Assembly: GCA_934876235.1 (NCBI GenBank)
Contig: CAKXKM010000105.1
Location: forward strand, 1-5,433
Length of the DNA: 5,433 bases
Direction: 5' to 3'
DNA from: Collinsella sp. AF02-46-1
Lineage (GTDB): Bacteria; Actinomycetota; Coriobacteriia; Coriobacteriales; Coriobacteriaceae
Positions 1 through 5,433 of this stretch are shown piece by piece; position 1 is the stretch's first letter, and each line of letters starts with the position of its first letter. The translations under genes were made by a program, and so were the position numbers. The notes beneath the pieces are model-generated. The model was not told where the DNA came from, ran no database searches, and saw only the letters and a list, made by a program, of their open reading frames with translations.

Positions 1-276
1 AATCTGGTCGAACTGCTCCTTTACGTCCTCGACGCCAGCTTGATCGGAATCGGTAATGACCAGGCACGTGGGCTTTTGGCCAAATATTGCCGAGGAGGCC
101 GGAACCGCATCGTTGGCGGCAAGCATCCCCAGCTTATGCTGGCCCGCACTGTACTGCACGCCGGCGCGCTCCACCAGCAGCACGGCCGCCATGGCAATAA
201 AGACCGCCCACACCACAAGCAGCCCCATCCAGCGAAAATGGCCCGCACGGTCGCGGATATGCTGTACCACGCTCAT
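1..276 (-). CDS. N-terminal part of a membrane-anchored DUF2194/PelA-deacetylase-like protein (cut by left edge)
   Basis: An open frame of 92 codons runs from an ATG at 276-274 to the window edge without a stop. The protein begins MSVVQHIRDRAGHF, followed by one hydrophobic segment at about residues 17-36 (GLLVVWAVFIAMAAVLLVE). This is best read as a signal anchor that exports the rest. After a short linker, KPTCLVITDSDQAGVEDVKE looks like the first beta strand and helix of a Rossmann-like domain, as seen at the start of DUF2194 proteins. The start overlaps the stop of the pelE-like gene as ATGA, with GGAGG four bases upstream. In Gram-positive pel clusters the gene after pelE encodes the polysaccharide deacetylase PelA, often annotated DUF2194, and position is half of the argument here. 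The catalytic region lies outside the window, so the enzyme activity is inferred, not seen. Confidence 0.72.
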   Translation of the reverse strand, partial: MSVVQHIRDRAGHFRWMGLLVVWAVFIAMAAVLLVERAGVQYSAGQHKLGMLAANDAVPASSAIFGQKPTCLVITDSDQAGVEDVKEQFDQI

Positions 277-1178
277 CGGGCCTCCTCTCCGTTGCGCCAA
301 AACGCCAGTTCCTCGCGGTTGGCGGCGCTCAAGTATACATGCTGTTTGTCAATCGCATCAATCACACGGTGGACCTCGTCACCGTCGCGGCGCATCACCG
401 CAAGGCGCAGACAAAGCATCCAAACCTCCTGCTCCTCGGGCACATCGAGCACCAGCTGGTCGGTCACGGCCTGCGCCTCGTCGATCTGTCCGACATCGGC
501 CAGCGCCGTCGCGTATCGAATGCGAAGCTCAAGGGTGTCCTCGCGCTCGCAGCGACGCGCAAGCAAACGCGCGTACTGTTGGCGCTGAATCTGAGCCACG
601 CGCCCCTCGGCCAGACCCGAGCCCAAGTATTCACCAAGAAAATCGCAGTATTCGTTGAGGTTTTGCGCGCTCGGGTCCGTCTTAAAGGCACGCTCCAGCT
701 GCTGCAGTTTAAGGTCGGACTCCTTGGAGATCTGCGCCACCGCCGTCGCGGCATAGTGAGCCACCTCAACGTCGTCGTTAAGCTTAGCCGCCTGCAGCTG
801 CGCCAGGTACGCTTCGGGCTCCTCGGTGAGCATGGAGAGCATTAGGCGACGCCGGTCTGCCGGATCGTTGACGATGAGCGCCTCCTCGAGCGGGATCACG
901 CCCGCATCGGCTTCACGGTCGTGCACTAGGATGCTGCGATGAAGGTCGTCGTTGAAGCGCAGCGACTCCAGCGCAGACTCTTTCAGCCCCTCGCCAAACA
1001 CCGCGCTGCGGACCGATAGCAGAACCACCAGCAACGGGCCCCACAGCGGCACCAACACTATTACAGCCAGCATGTGCCCGCGCACCGGCAGCAGGCCCAA
1101 CTTCATGAGCGTCCACAGTATCAGGCAAACCAGCGCATGAATCAGCAGCAAGACGGCAGCAACGACAAGCGAGATCAA
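273..1178 (-). CDS. pelE: PelE-like inner-membrane TPR protein of the Pel polysaccharide synthase complex
   Basis: The product has 301 residues, close to Pseudomonas PelE at about 330. Two membrane helices stand at the N-terminus (about residues 3-27 and 35-56), separated by a short loop, and a long cytoplasmic helical domain follows. The stretch at residues 94-165 (VIPLEEALIVNDPADRRR, then LNDDVEVAHYAATAVAQIS and DLKLQQLERAF) is the part I recognise as typical of Gram-positive PelE. Residues 217-250 resemble a tetratricopeptide repeat (YATALADVGQIDEAQAV). Known role: PelE binds PelD and helps assemble the PelD-PelE-PelF-PelG membrane complex. The start codon is TTG at 1178-1176, overlapping the upstream stop as TTGA, with GGAGG six bases before it; the downstream stop overlaps the next start as ATGA. 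The assignment rests on topology, recognised sequence and position after the PelD-like gene. Confidence 0.82.
   Translation of the reverse strand: MISLVVAAVLLLIHALVCLILWTLMKLGLLPVRGHMLAVIVLVPLWGPLLVVLLSVRSAVFGEGLKESALESLRFNDDLHRSILVHDREADAGVIPLEEALIVNDPADRRRLMLSMLTEEPEAYLAQLQAAKLNDDVEVAHYAATAVAQISKESDLKLQQLERAFKTDPSAQNLNEYCDFLGEYLGSGLAEGRVAQIQRQQYARLLARRCEREDTLELRIRYATALADVGQIDEAQAVTDQLVLDVPEEQEVWMLCLRLAVMRRDGDEVHRVIDAIDKQHVYLSAANREELAFWRNGEEAR
281..285 (-). promoter_or_regulatory. Ribosome binding site of the PelA-like gene
   Basis: GGAGG (within GAGAGGAGG) lies four bases before the ATG at 276 and inside the last codons of the pelE-like gene. It supports this start and a translationally coupled arrangement. 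The spacing is slightly short but workable. Confidence 0.7.
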
Positions 1179-3313
1179 GCGACACCTCCCTCACCGTCGC
1201 CGGTGTAAGCGATGTGCTGCAGCAGCGCCACGATGTCCTCGCCGTCGACGGGCTCCACCGCAATCTGCTTTGCGCTCAGGCGCTCGCGGATAATGGGCAG
1301 ATCGCACGCCTTTGCCTGGCGCATAAGCAGGTAGAGCATGTCACCATCGACCAGGCCCGCCGCATCGCTCTCGCGGATTGCCGACCCAATTGCGCCCACC
1401 AGCTCGCCGACAGGCTCCATGCCCGGTACCACGCGCAGGAGCAAAAAGCTGCCCATCTTGCCATCTGCCAGCGCCTGCACGGCCGCGAGCTCTTGGCCAA
1501 AGGCAGCCTGCTTGAGCACGCAAGTGCCGTCAACGCAGCGTTTATCCTGTGCCACCGCCTCATAGTCAAAGGCACGGCCCAGCGCGCTTTCGACCAGGCC
1601 GCACAAGATGCGGAACAGGTTTTGGTAATAGAGCGTCATTTGGTTTTCGGCCGCACTACGCACAAAGATCAACACGGCGGGTGCCCCATCGCGCTCGATT
1701 GTGTATCCAAACATGGGAAGCCCCGGCGTCAGCTCGCGGTTCACCCACAGGTTCGAACGACCCCCGTCGCCCAAAAGGGGCGCAAGCTGCTCAAGCGTAA
1801 GCGAGCGTGCGGCATCTTCGGCAATCGCGGGACTTGCTGCCACCAGGCGTGCAAATGCTCCGCCAGAAACATGGTAGATCGTCACCGAATCGTTCTCGAG
1901 GATCTCGCCCAGAAGCTCGCAGCACTTGCGATAGATGTCGCGTGGGTTGAACACGTCGAGCTCCTGCGTCACGGCAAAGATCTTGCCAAAGCTGTCGTGG
2001 CGACCCACGATCTGGCGCCTGTACGCGCGCTTGTCCTCGATCGCGTCGTGGTAGAGCTGCGTAAGGAACGTATTGCGGTTGCGCACTAACTCGTTATGAT
2101 CGCGCTCCGCCCTAATGGCTTCGCTGTTGCGCAGCTGCACATAGCCGCACACGGCACCCACAACAAAGTATGCAATAAACGGCAGCCAGTTGGACGGCTC
2201 GTAGAACAGGCCCTGGAAGGTATAGCCGTACAGAGTAAAGTAACTCGCAGCCAAACCCACCGACGCCAGCAGCGCCGCAACCAGGCCAAAGTCCAAGCCA
2301 TACAGCGTGCCGATCAGCACCACGTAGAGCAGGCGATAATCGAGCACGTTGAGCTGGGTCGATTGGGAGAACAAGCGCTCCAGCACCTCGAACAGAACCC
2401 AGGCAACGCCCGTCTCCAAGCATTTGACAGGCAGCGTGCGCATTTGAATGCGGTCGATGGCCGCGCGCAAGGGGTTGACCTTCTTTGCACGGCCAGCATC
2501 CCAGCGAGCCCAAATGGTCGAGAGGTCGCGCAGCAAGTCGTAGCGCTGAAACCAGCCATAGCGCACGCGAGCGACGTCGCTGGCGGGCAGGGCGTAGCCG
2601 GCAGAATCGCCATAGGCAACTGAGAGCCCTGGGAACAGCGCCTTGAGGGCGTCGCCCACCTCACCCACCGTGTGATGGAAGGTATCGACTACGTCGAGCG
2701 TCTCAAAGTTAGCATTCCAGCTGTCGAAGATACGGCGTACCAGCACCGAAAGCTCCTCGGCACACAGCAGGGGAAACGCCGCATCCTGCGCGCCCTGCAG
2801 AGCAACCGATCCGGTTGAGCACGCGTCGAACAGCGGCACCAAAAACGGATCTTCCAGCGCGGCAGACGCGGTATACAGGAACGGCACGCGCAGGATCTTG
2901 GTCTGAACGCCCTCGCGAGCAGCGTAGTAGCGGCACAGGTCGTTGGCTGCGTGCGCGATAATGCCCTTGCCCGTTCGCCCCGTGGCATCGGCGGCACCCT
3001 CGGCACCCGCGGGCCCCGCTACATACAGCAGTTGGACCCGGCGACCCGCGCACGTACGAAAGACCGAGCGCAGCAGCTCGATATCGCCCACGGTATCGGT
3101 ATGCGGGGTAAGGTAATTGGATAAGTAGACCACGCGGTCGAACTCGTAGGCCTGCTCCAAGTGCTGGAGCAGCTCTTTCCACGAGGCATGGGGCGACGAC
3201 TTATCGCGGCGCGCTTCCTGCGCGGCTACAACCTTAACGTGGTCCCCAGGGAATGCCTTGGCGCAAAAGTCATCGTCAACATATGCGGTGTTGCCAACAA
3301 CCAGCACCTCCAT
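1175..3313 (-). CDS. pelD: PelD-like c-di-GMP receptor with an N-terminal degenerate SDR/epimerase-like domain
   Basis: The product has 712 residues. Residues 1-275 look like an extended short-chain dehydrogenase/epimerase fold (VLVVGNTAYVDDDF at the start, ILRVPFLY at 140-147). The dinucleotide loop reads G7-x-x-A10-x-x-D13 instead of GxxGxxG, and no YxxxK is seen near K116, so catalysis is unlikely. Hydrophobic helices follow at about 299-315, 326-339, 341-360 and 377-393, then a charged helical linker (395-440) and a GAF-like domain (about 440-580). The last domain (600-700) is a GGDEF relative: RESD at 647-650 keeps the RxxD inhibitory site, and nine residues after R647 the GGDEF position reads DGDML. 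This membrane-GAF-degenerate GGDEF order with RxxD is that of PelD, which binds c-di-GMP to switch on Pel synthesis. From the first helix onward it has about 413 residues, comparable to Pseudomonas PelD (455). It is the first gene of the operon and overlaps pelE by four bases. Confidence 0.85.
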   Translation of the reverse strand: MEVLVVGNTAYVDDDFCAKAFPGDHVKVVAAQEARRDKSSPHASWKELLQHLEQAYEFDRVVYLSNYLTPHTDTVGDIELLRSVFRTCAGRRVQLLYVAGPAGAEGAADATGRTGKGIIAHAANDLCRYYAAREGVQTKILRVPFLYTASAALEDPFLVPLFDACSTGSVALQGAQDAAFPLLCAEELSVLVRRIFDSWNANFETLDVVDTFHHTVGEVGDALKALFPGLSVAYGDSAGYALPASDVARVRYGWFQRYDLLRDLSTIWARWDAGRAKKVNPLRAAIDRIQMRTLPVKCLETGVAWVLFEVLERLFSQSTQLNVLDYRLLYVVLIGTLYGLDFGLVAALLASVGLAASYFTLYGYTFQGLFYEPSNWLPFIAYFVVGAVCGYVQLRNSEAIRAERDHNELVRNRNTFLTQLYHDAIEDKRAYRRQIVGRHDSFGKIFAVTQELDVFNPRDIYRKCCELLGEILENDSVTIYHVSGGAFARLVAASPAIAEDAARSLTLEQLAPLLGDGGRSNLWVNRELTPGLPMFGYTIERDGAPAVLIFVRSAAENQMTLYYQNLFRILCGLVESALGRAFDYEAVAQDKRCVDGTCVLKQAAFGQELAAVQALADGKMGSFLLLRVVPGMEPVGELVGAIGSAIRESDAAGLVDGDMLYLLMRQAKACDLPIIRERLSAKQIAVEPVDGEDIVALLQHIAYTGDGEGGVA
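1185..1189 (-). promoter_or_regulatory. Ribosome binding site that fixes the TTG start of pelE
   Basis: GGAGG within GAGGGAGGTG stands six bases upstream of the TTG at 1178. No ATG or GTG is as well placed, and starting here gives the first membrane helix its full length. This decides the rare start codon. The site lies inside the last codons of the PelD-like gene. Confidence 0.8.
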
Positions 3314-3321
3314 GGCGCACC

Positions 3322-3326
3322 CCTCC
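3322..3326 (-). promoter_or_regulatory. Ribosome binding site of pelD
   Basis: AGGGGAGGGG stands just upstream of the ATG at 3313-3311. The GGAGG core is eight bases from the start, an ideal spacing. It confirms the start and a first beta strand of MEVLVVG. Confidence 0.85.
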
Positions 3327-3347
3327 CCTAAAATCCACTTCTGTCAT

Positions 3348-3376
3348 AGTCAAACATGCGTATTTTACGCTGTCAA
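3348..3376 (-). promoter_or_regulatory. Candidate promoter of the pel operon
   Basis: A perfect TTGACA box reads on the minus strand at 3376-3371. The hexamer 17 bases downstream (3353-3348) is TTGACT, a poor match to TATAAT, so the promoter would be weak or need an activator. A better-looking -10 hexamer, TAAAAT at 3367-3362, has no good -35 at the right distance. The AT-rich stretch at 3400-3420 could act as an UP element. This is the only intergenic space in front of pelD, so the operon promoter should be here even if the exact boxes are uncertain. Confidence 0.38.
3358..3370. repeat. Inverted repeat GCGTA-TTT-TACGC in the pel upstream region
   Basis: A perfect 5+5 base palindrome with a 3-base centre directly abuts the TTGACA box and fills most of the presumed promoter spacer. 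It is too short and too AT-centred for a terminator and has no T tract. The position suits an operator for a regulator, but this is inferred from placement alone. Confidence 0.4.
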
Positions 3377-3389
3377 CGCGAGCTGGAAC

Positions 3390-3400
3390 GCCTTTAAGGC
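3390..3400. repeat. Inverted repeat GCCTT-T-AAGGC upstream of the pel TTGACA box
   Basis: A perfect 5+5 palindrome centred about 22 bases upstream of the TTGACA box, a usual place for an activator site. On the minus strand it is preceded by AAAAAAG and TTAAAAC tracts. On the plus strand it is followed by a broken T-rich run, but there is no plus-strand gene for it to terminate. Confidence 0.3.
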
Positions 3401-3429
3401 TGTTTTAAGAACTTTTTTAGGGAATGTGG

Positions 3430-3444
3430 GGACTTCGAGAGTCC
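3430..3444. repeat. Small hairpin GGACT-TCGAG-AGTCC between the ATPase gene and pel
   Basis: Five-base perfect arms enclose a five-base loop. No U tract follows on the minus strand (AGTCC runs into CCACATTCCC), so it is not a standard terminator of the ATPase gene. It could be a processing or weak termination hairpin, or chance. No better terminator is visible between 3552 and 3313. Confidence 0.25.
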
Positions 3445-3551
3445 AAAATGAGCGCCCAATCCGGAAGTATGCGGCAAATTCAAGACATGCCGACAACACT
3501 GGATAGTAGCAACGCTTCTACCTGCGGCTTCTGTTCATGAAAAGGACCATG

Positions 3552-4790
3552 CTAATCCCACTCCTCGATGCGGGTGAGATACGGATCGGCGCCGTAGCGA
3601 CCGGACAGGTATTGCTTGTCGAAAGCCGCGTTCTTGCTTACCAGATTACCGTTTGCCTCGTGGATGTCGGCGAGAGACCACAGTTGGCTCGCCTCCCCCT
3701 CGCCGCGCGCAGCGAACCATATCTCGTCACGGCGGAACACATCGTTTCGCATGGTTGACACATCCTGAGACGAGAAGATGAGCTGCGCGCCACTCTTGTT
3801 GACCCCAGGATCCTTAAACAGCAGAATCACATAGCGAAGAAGCTTCGGGTGCAGTTTGGCGTCGAGCTCGTCTACCACAACGGTGCCACCACGCTCAAGC
3901 GCTGTCATCAGATACGCAGCCAACCCCATGAGCTTCTGGGTTCCGGCAGATTCCTCGGATAAACGCAGCTCGTATGCCTTGCTGCCCACCTCGTGCCTCA
4001 CGAAGACGCGCTGGCCGCGCCACTCCGGCGCCCTCTCCACTCTGAAGCCATCAATACGCACATCAACGGCGCGCAAAAAACGCGTGACCTCGGGTGAGTC
4101 ATCCTCGTCGAGCAATTGTTCGAGCATCTGCTCCAGATAGGAGCTGTTATAGTTCAGGAACACCCCGTCAAGAAACCAGCTGGCAGCCTCCTTGACCACC
4201 GGCGCATCGAAGTTGATGTAAAGGAACGATAGGTACGGCAGGCTCGGGTTGAACCTCGCAGCCGTCACAAGCTTACGCAGTGTGGGACCGAGTTCAACCT
4301 TTGTATCCTCGCGCTCGAACAGCATCGCCGTACGCGACGCTCCCAATTTACGCCGCCACAGCCCTTCGGACACGATCTCATCGGCGTATACAGACAGAAC
4401 ATAGCGGTACTCATGCTCACCCGCGCGGTAATAGAGTTCGAACTCGGTGGGCTCGGCAGCAGACACGTCATCGAACTCAAACGCAGAGCAACGGGGTATC
4501 GAAGGACGGTTACCCTCTGGCGCATCAGTGCTGGCAGACAGCAATCTGATCGGCCTGGCCACCGCCGAACGAATGTAGTCAAGCGCCTCGAGCAGGTTAG
4601 ACTTGCCGCCAGCGTTAGGCCCGTATACCGCAGCCACCGGAAGAAAACTCTGCCCGTCAGGGCACTCTATGAGGGAGCGCTCGAACTCCCTCATCGATGT
4701 TGCCTGCATGGAAAGCTCAGTTTCGTCGCGATAGGATCTATAGTTCCTGAAGGTGAACTGGCAAAGCATGGTACTCAACATTCTTTTCAT
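3552..4790 (-). CDS. AAA/ABC-type ATPase of the COG1106 (AbiL/RloA-like) family, solo
   Basis: The product has up to 412 residues. It opens MLCQFTFRNYRSYRDETELSM, the usual first strands of SMC/RecF-like ATPases. Walker A is GPNAGGKS at 57-64. The ABC signature region is LSEESAGTQKL at 277-287, and Walker B VVVDELD (D307, E308) is followed by AKLHP. The end, YLSGRYGADPYL at 394-405, is the close typical of these abortive-infection-like ATPases. The position usually held by the switch histidine (S-S-H-D) is S-S-Q-D, with Q342. Relatives work with RloB-, AbiLii- or TOPRIM-type effectors in phage defence, but no such gene lies downstream, where the pel operon follows after 238 bases. ATG codons at 4790, 4781 and 4769 are all possible starts and none has a good Shine-Dalgarno. 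The 4769 start (MLCQF) best matches family N-termini, so the first seven residues may not be made. ATP binding is secure; a defence role is inference. Confidence 0.88.
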   Translation of the reverse strand: MKRMLSTMLCQFTFRNYRSYRDETELSMQATSMREFERSLIECPDGQSFLPVAAVYGPNAGGKSNLLEALDYIRSAVARPIRLLSASTDAPEGNRPSIPRCSAFEFDDVSAAEPTEFELYYRAGEHEYRYVLSVYADEIVSEGLWRRKLGASRTAMLFEREDTKVELGPTLRKLVTAARFNPSLPYLSFLYINFDAPVVKEAASWFLDGVFLNYNSSYLEQMLEQLLDEDDSPEVTRFLRAVDVRIDGFRVERAPEWRGQRVFVRHEVGSKAYELRLSEESAGTQKLMGLAAYLMTALERGGTVVVDELDAKLHPKLLRYVILLFKDPGVNKSGAQLIFSSQDVSTMRNDVFRRDEIWFAARGEGEASQLWSLADIHEANGNLVSKNAAFDKQYLSGRYGADPYLTRIEEWD

Positions 4791-4822
4791 TGTTTTAAAA
4801 GCTATATCATAGTTTTTATTTG

Positions 4823-4850
4823 ATTATAGACTTTAAGTAGGCTAAATCAA
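4823..4850 (-). promoter_or_regulatory. Sigma70-type promoter of the ATPase gene
   Basis: On the minus strand, TTGATT (4850-4845) and a perfect TATAAT (4828-4823) are separated by 16 bases, in an AT-rich patch unlike the rest of the window. Transcription would begin near 4816 and give a leader of only about 25 bases before the ATG at 4790. The ATPase gene should therefore be transcribed separately from the unit to its right, which ends at a terminator about 110 bases upstream. Confidence 0.72.
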
Positions 4851-4957
4851 GTGCTTACTACACCAATGACAGCAGGCGCAAGGTGCCAAACCGCCTATAC
4901 TCGACCATCCCATTGCCGGAATGGCGTTTAGCTAGCACGTTACGCATTACATGCATG
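4851..4957. other. Intergenic stretch between the upstream terminator and the ATPase promoter
   Basis: I see no gene here. A 33-codon minus-strand frame (MHVMRNVLAKRH..., stop at 4858) has no ribosome binding site and begins inside the terminator's T tract. Two small inverted repeats are present: CCATT-GCCGG-AATGG at 4910-4924 and GGCGC-AAG-GTGCC at 4875-4887 (one wobble pair). They have no clear role. Confidence 0.4.
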
Positions 4958-4994
4958 AAAAAAGGGCAACACTCTATCAGAAAGCGTCACCCTT
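4958..4994 (-). terminator. Intrinsic terminator for the DUF2188 transcription unit
   Basis: The minus-strand RNA forms a 12-base-pair stem. The arms are AAGGGUGACGCU (from 4994-4983) and AGUGUUGCCCUU (from 4973-4962), with three G-U pairs, a 9-base loop and six U residues at the end (4963-4958). The plus-strand version lacks a T tract and pairs less well, so it acts on the minus strand. It lies about 217 bases after the DUF2188 stop, implying a long 3' region or an intervening short gene. Confidence 0.8.
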
Positions 4995-5013
4995 AAAGCC
5001 CCCAAAGAGCTTT
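4995..5013 (-). repeat. Second hairpin directly in front of the terminator
   Basis: On the minus strand AAAGCUC, loop UUUGG, GGGCUUU pairs over seven bases with one G-U pair. It abuts the terminator stem with no gap, making a tandem hairpin. It lacks its own U tract and may stabilise the RNA 3' end. Confidence 0.5.
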
Positions 5014-5038
5014 TGTATTGAGATATGCACTCTACACC

Positions 5039-5179
5039 TCAATGAAGTGAAGCATCATACCGCACAACCTCGTTTTCAAAACGCCCAAATATGCGTTCCA
5101 ATGCGAATATCGAATCGACAGCATCGTTTACAACCTTCACCCCAATGATGAAGTCATTTAACGACAGTGGGCACACCAT
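5039..5179 (-). CDS. Doubtful 46-codon ORF between DUF2188 and the terminator
   Basis: An ATG at 5179-5177 opens a frame of 46 codons ending in TGA at 5041-5039. The product starts MVCPLSLNDFIIGVKVVND and continues through DSIFALERIFGRFENE to YDASLH. It has the mixed hydrophobic and charged look of a real helical protein and lies between a gene and its terminator, which would explain the long gap there. Against it, no clear Shine-Dalgarno precedes the ATG, and a frame this short can arise by chance. I do not recognise a family. It could also be the remnant of a longer gene, since the frame is closed by a TAG only three codons before the ATG. Confidence 0.25.
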   Translation of the reverse strand: MVCPLSLNDFIIGVKVVNDAVDSIFALERIFGRFENEVVRYDASLH

Positions 5180-5210
5180 TACGGGCCGCTATCGCTATGG
5201 AGCCGAACCC

Positions 5211-5433
5211 TTATCCCCTCGGTGGGTAGGGGTCGTGGCCATGGGAATCCCTTGCGCGAATCCGTCCGTCGCGACGATGGACAATCAACTCCGATTCTTG
5301 ATTGGAGCAAATGCGTCGACCGAGCTTTATCGCCTCGCTCTGGGTCGCCGTAACGAAAGAAGCGCGACTTGCTCCCTCGCCCTTAACCTGCCAATTGCCA
5401 TCAGAACGCTTCGAAACGTGCTGATTTCTGCCT
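5211..5433 (-). CDS. DUF2188 domain protein, C-terminal 73 residues (start beyond right edge)
   Basis: Read on the minus strand from 5432, an open frame of 73 codons ends in TAA at 5213-5211. The sequence has the recognisable DUF2188 pattern in order: RNQHVSKRSDGNWQVKGEGA, then SRASFVTATQSEAI, ESELIVHRRDGRIRARDSHG and the conserved end HDPYPPRG. DUF2188 proteins are commonly about 75-80 residues long, so only the first few residues and the start codon are missing. They are small soluble proteins, common in phages, mobile elements and chromosomes, with no established biochemical function. The terminator at 4958-4994 is the first on the same strand. Codon use matches the neighbouring GC-rich genes. 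Confidence 0.85.
   Translation of the reverse strand, partial: GRNQHVSKRSDGNWQVKGEGASRASFVTATQSEAIKLGRRICSNQESELIVHRRDGRIRARDSHGHDPYPPRG

Noticed and set aside
339..845. Plus-strand ORF of 168 codons opposite pelE
   Set aside because: It is antisense to a well-supported gene and its composition reflects the opposite-strand codons.
1214..2089. Long plus-strand ORF of 291 codons opposite pelD
   Set aside because: It is an antisense shadow of the GC-rich pelD gene; its translation is rich in His, Arg, Gln and Ala and shows no domain or ribosome binding site.
3258..3506. Plus-strand 82-codon ORF across the pel upstream region
   Set aside because: It begins inside pelD on the opposite strand, has no ribosome binding site, and covers the promoter and palindromes.
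3314..3551. c-di-GMP riboswitch in front of pelD
   Set aside because: A c-di-GMP-controlled operon makes this attractive, but I find none of the conserved GEMM-type core segments in this stretch.
5090..5119. Minus-strand 30-codon frame (MLSIRYSHWN...) preceded by GGTGAAGG
   Set aside because: It is very short, overlaps the more protein-like 46-codon frame, and its composition looks random.
4951..5148. Plus-strand 65-codon ORF
   Set aside because: It starts inside the minus-strand terminator, has no ribosome binding site, and its translation has no recognisable protein pattern.

Overview
The window reads as chromosomal DNA from a fairly GC-rich Gram-positive bacterium. The clear genes all lie on the minus strand and have strong GGAGG-type ribosome binding sites. 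The Gram-positive Pel exopolysaccharide gene order (pelD-pelE-pelA-like deacetylase gene) together with the base composition fits an actinobacterium, perhaps a gut Coriobacteriia such as Collinsella. That placement is inference from style and gene content, not a database match.

Right end (about 5433 to 4958): the C-terminal 73 codons of a DUF2188 protein run in from the right edge. About 220 bases without a convincing gene follow, containing one doubtful 46-codon ORF. A good intrinsic terminator for minus-strand transcription closes the unit, with a second hairpin directly in front of it.

Middle (about 4850 to 3552): a clear sigma70-type promoter in an AT-rich patch drives a 412-residue AAA/ABC-type ATPase of the COG1106 (AbiL/RloA-like) group. 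It has Walker A, a signature motif and Walker B. No RloB- or TOPRIM-type partner lies beside it.

Left half (3551 to 1): a 238-base intergenic region with several inverted repeats and a TTGACA box precedes a tightly packed operon. The first gene encodes a 712-residue PelD-like protein: a degenerate NAD-epimerase-like (SDR) N-terminal domain, a membrane block, a GAF domain and a degenerate GGDEF domain that keeps a correctly spaced RxxD c-di-GMP site. It is followed with a 4-base TTGA overlap by a PelE-like protein that starts at TTG. A 4-base ATGA overlap then leads to the start of a membrane-anchored protein, cut by the left edge, that looks like the DUF2194/PelA-deacetylase component. PelF and PelG would be expected beyond the left edge.

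How it works together (known Pel biology plus inference): PelD senses c-di-GMP and, with PelE, forms the inner-membrane scaffold for the PelF glycosyltransferase and the PelG transporter. The PelA-like enzyme deacetylates the secreted polymer. The operon therefore probably makes a c-di-GMP-controlled, partly deacetylated amino-sugar biofilm polymer. The ATPase and DUF2188 genes look functionally separate from it.
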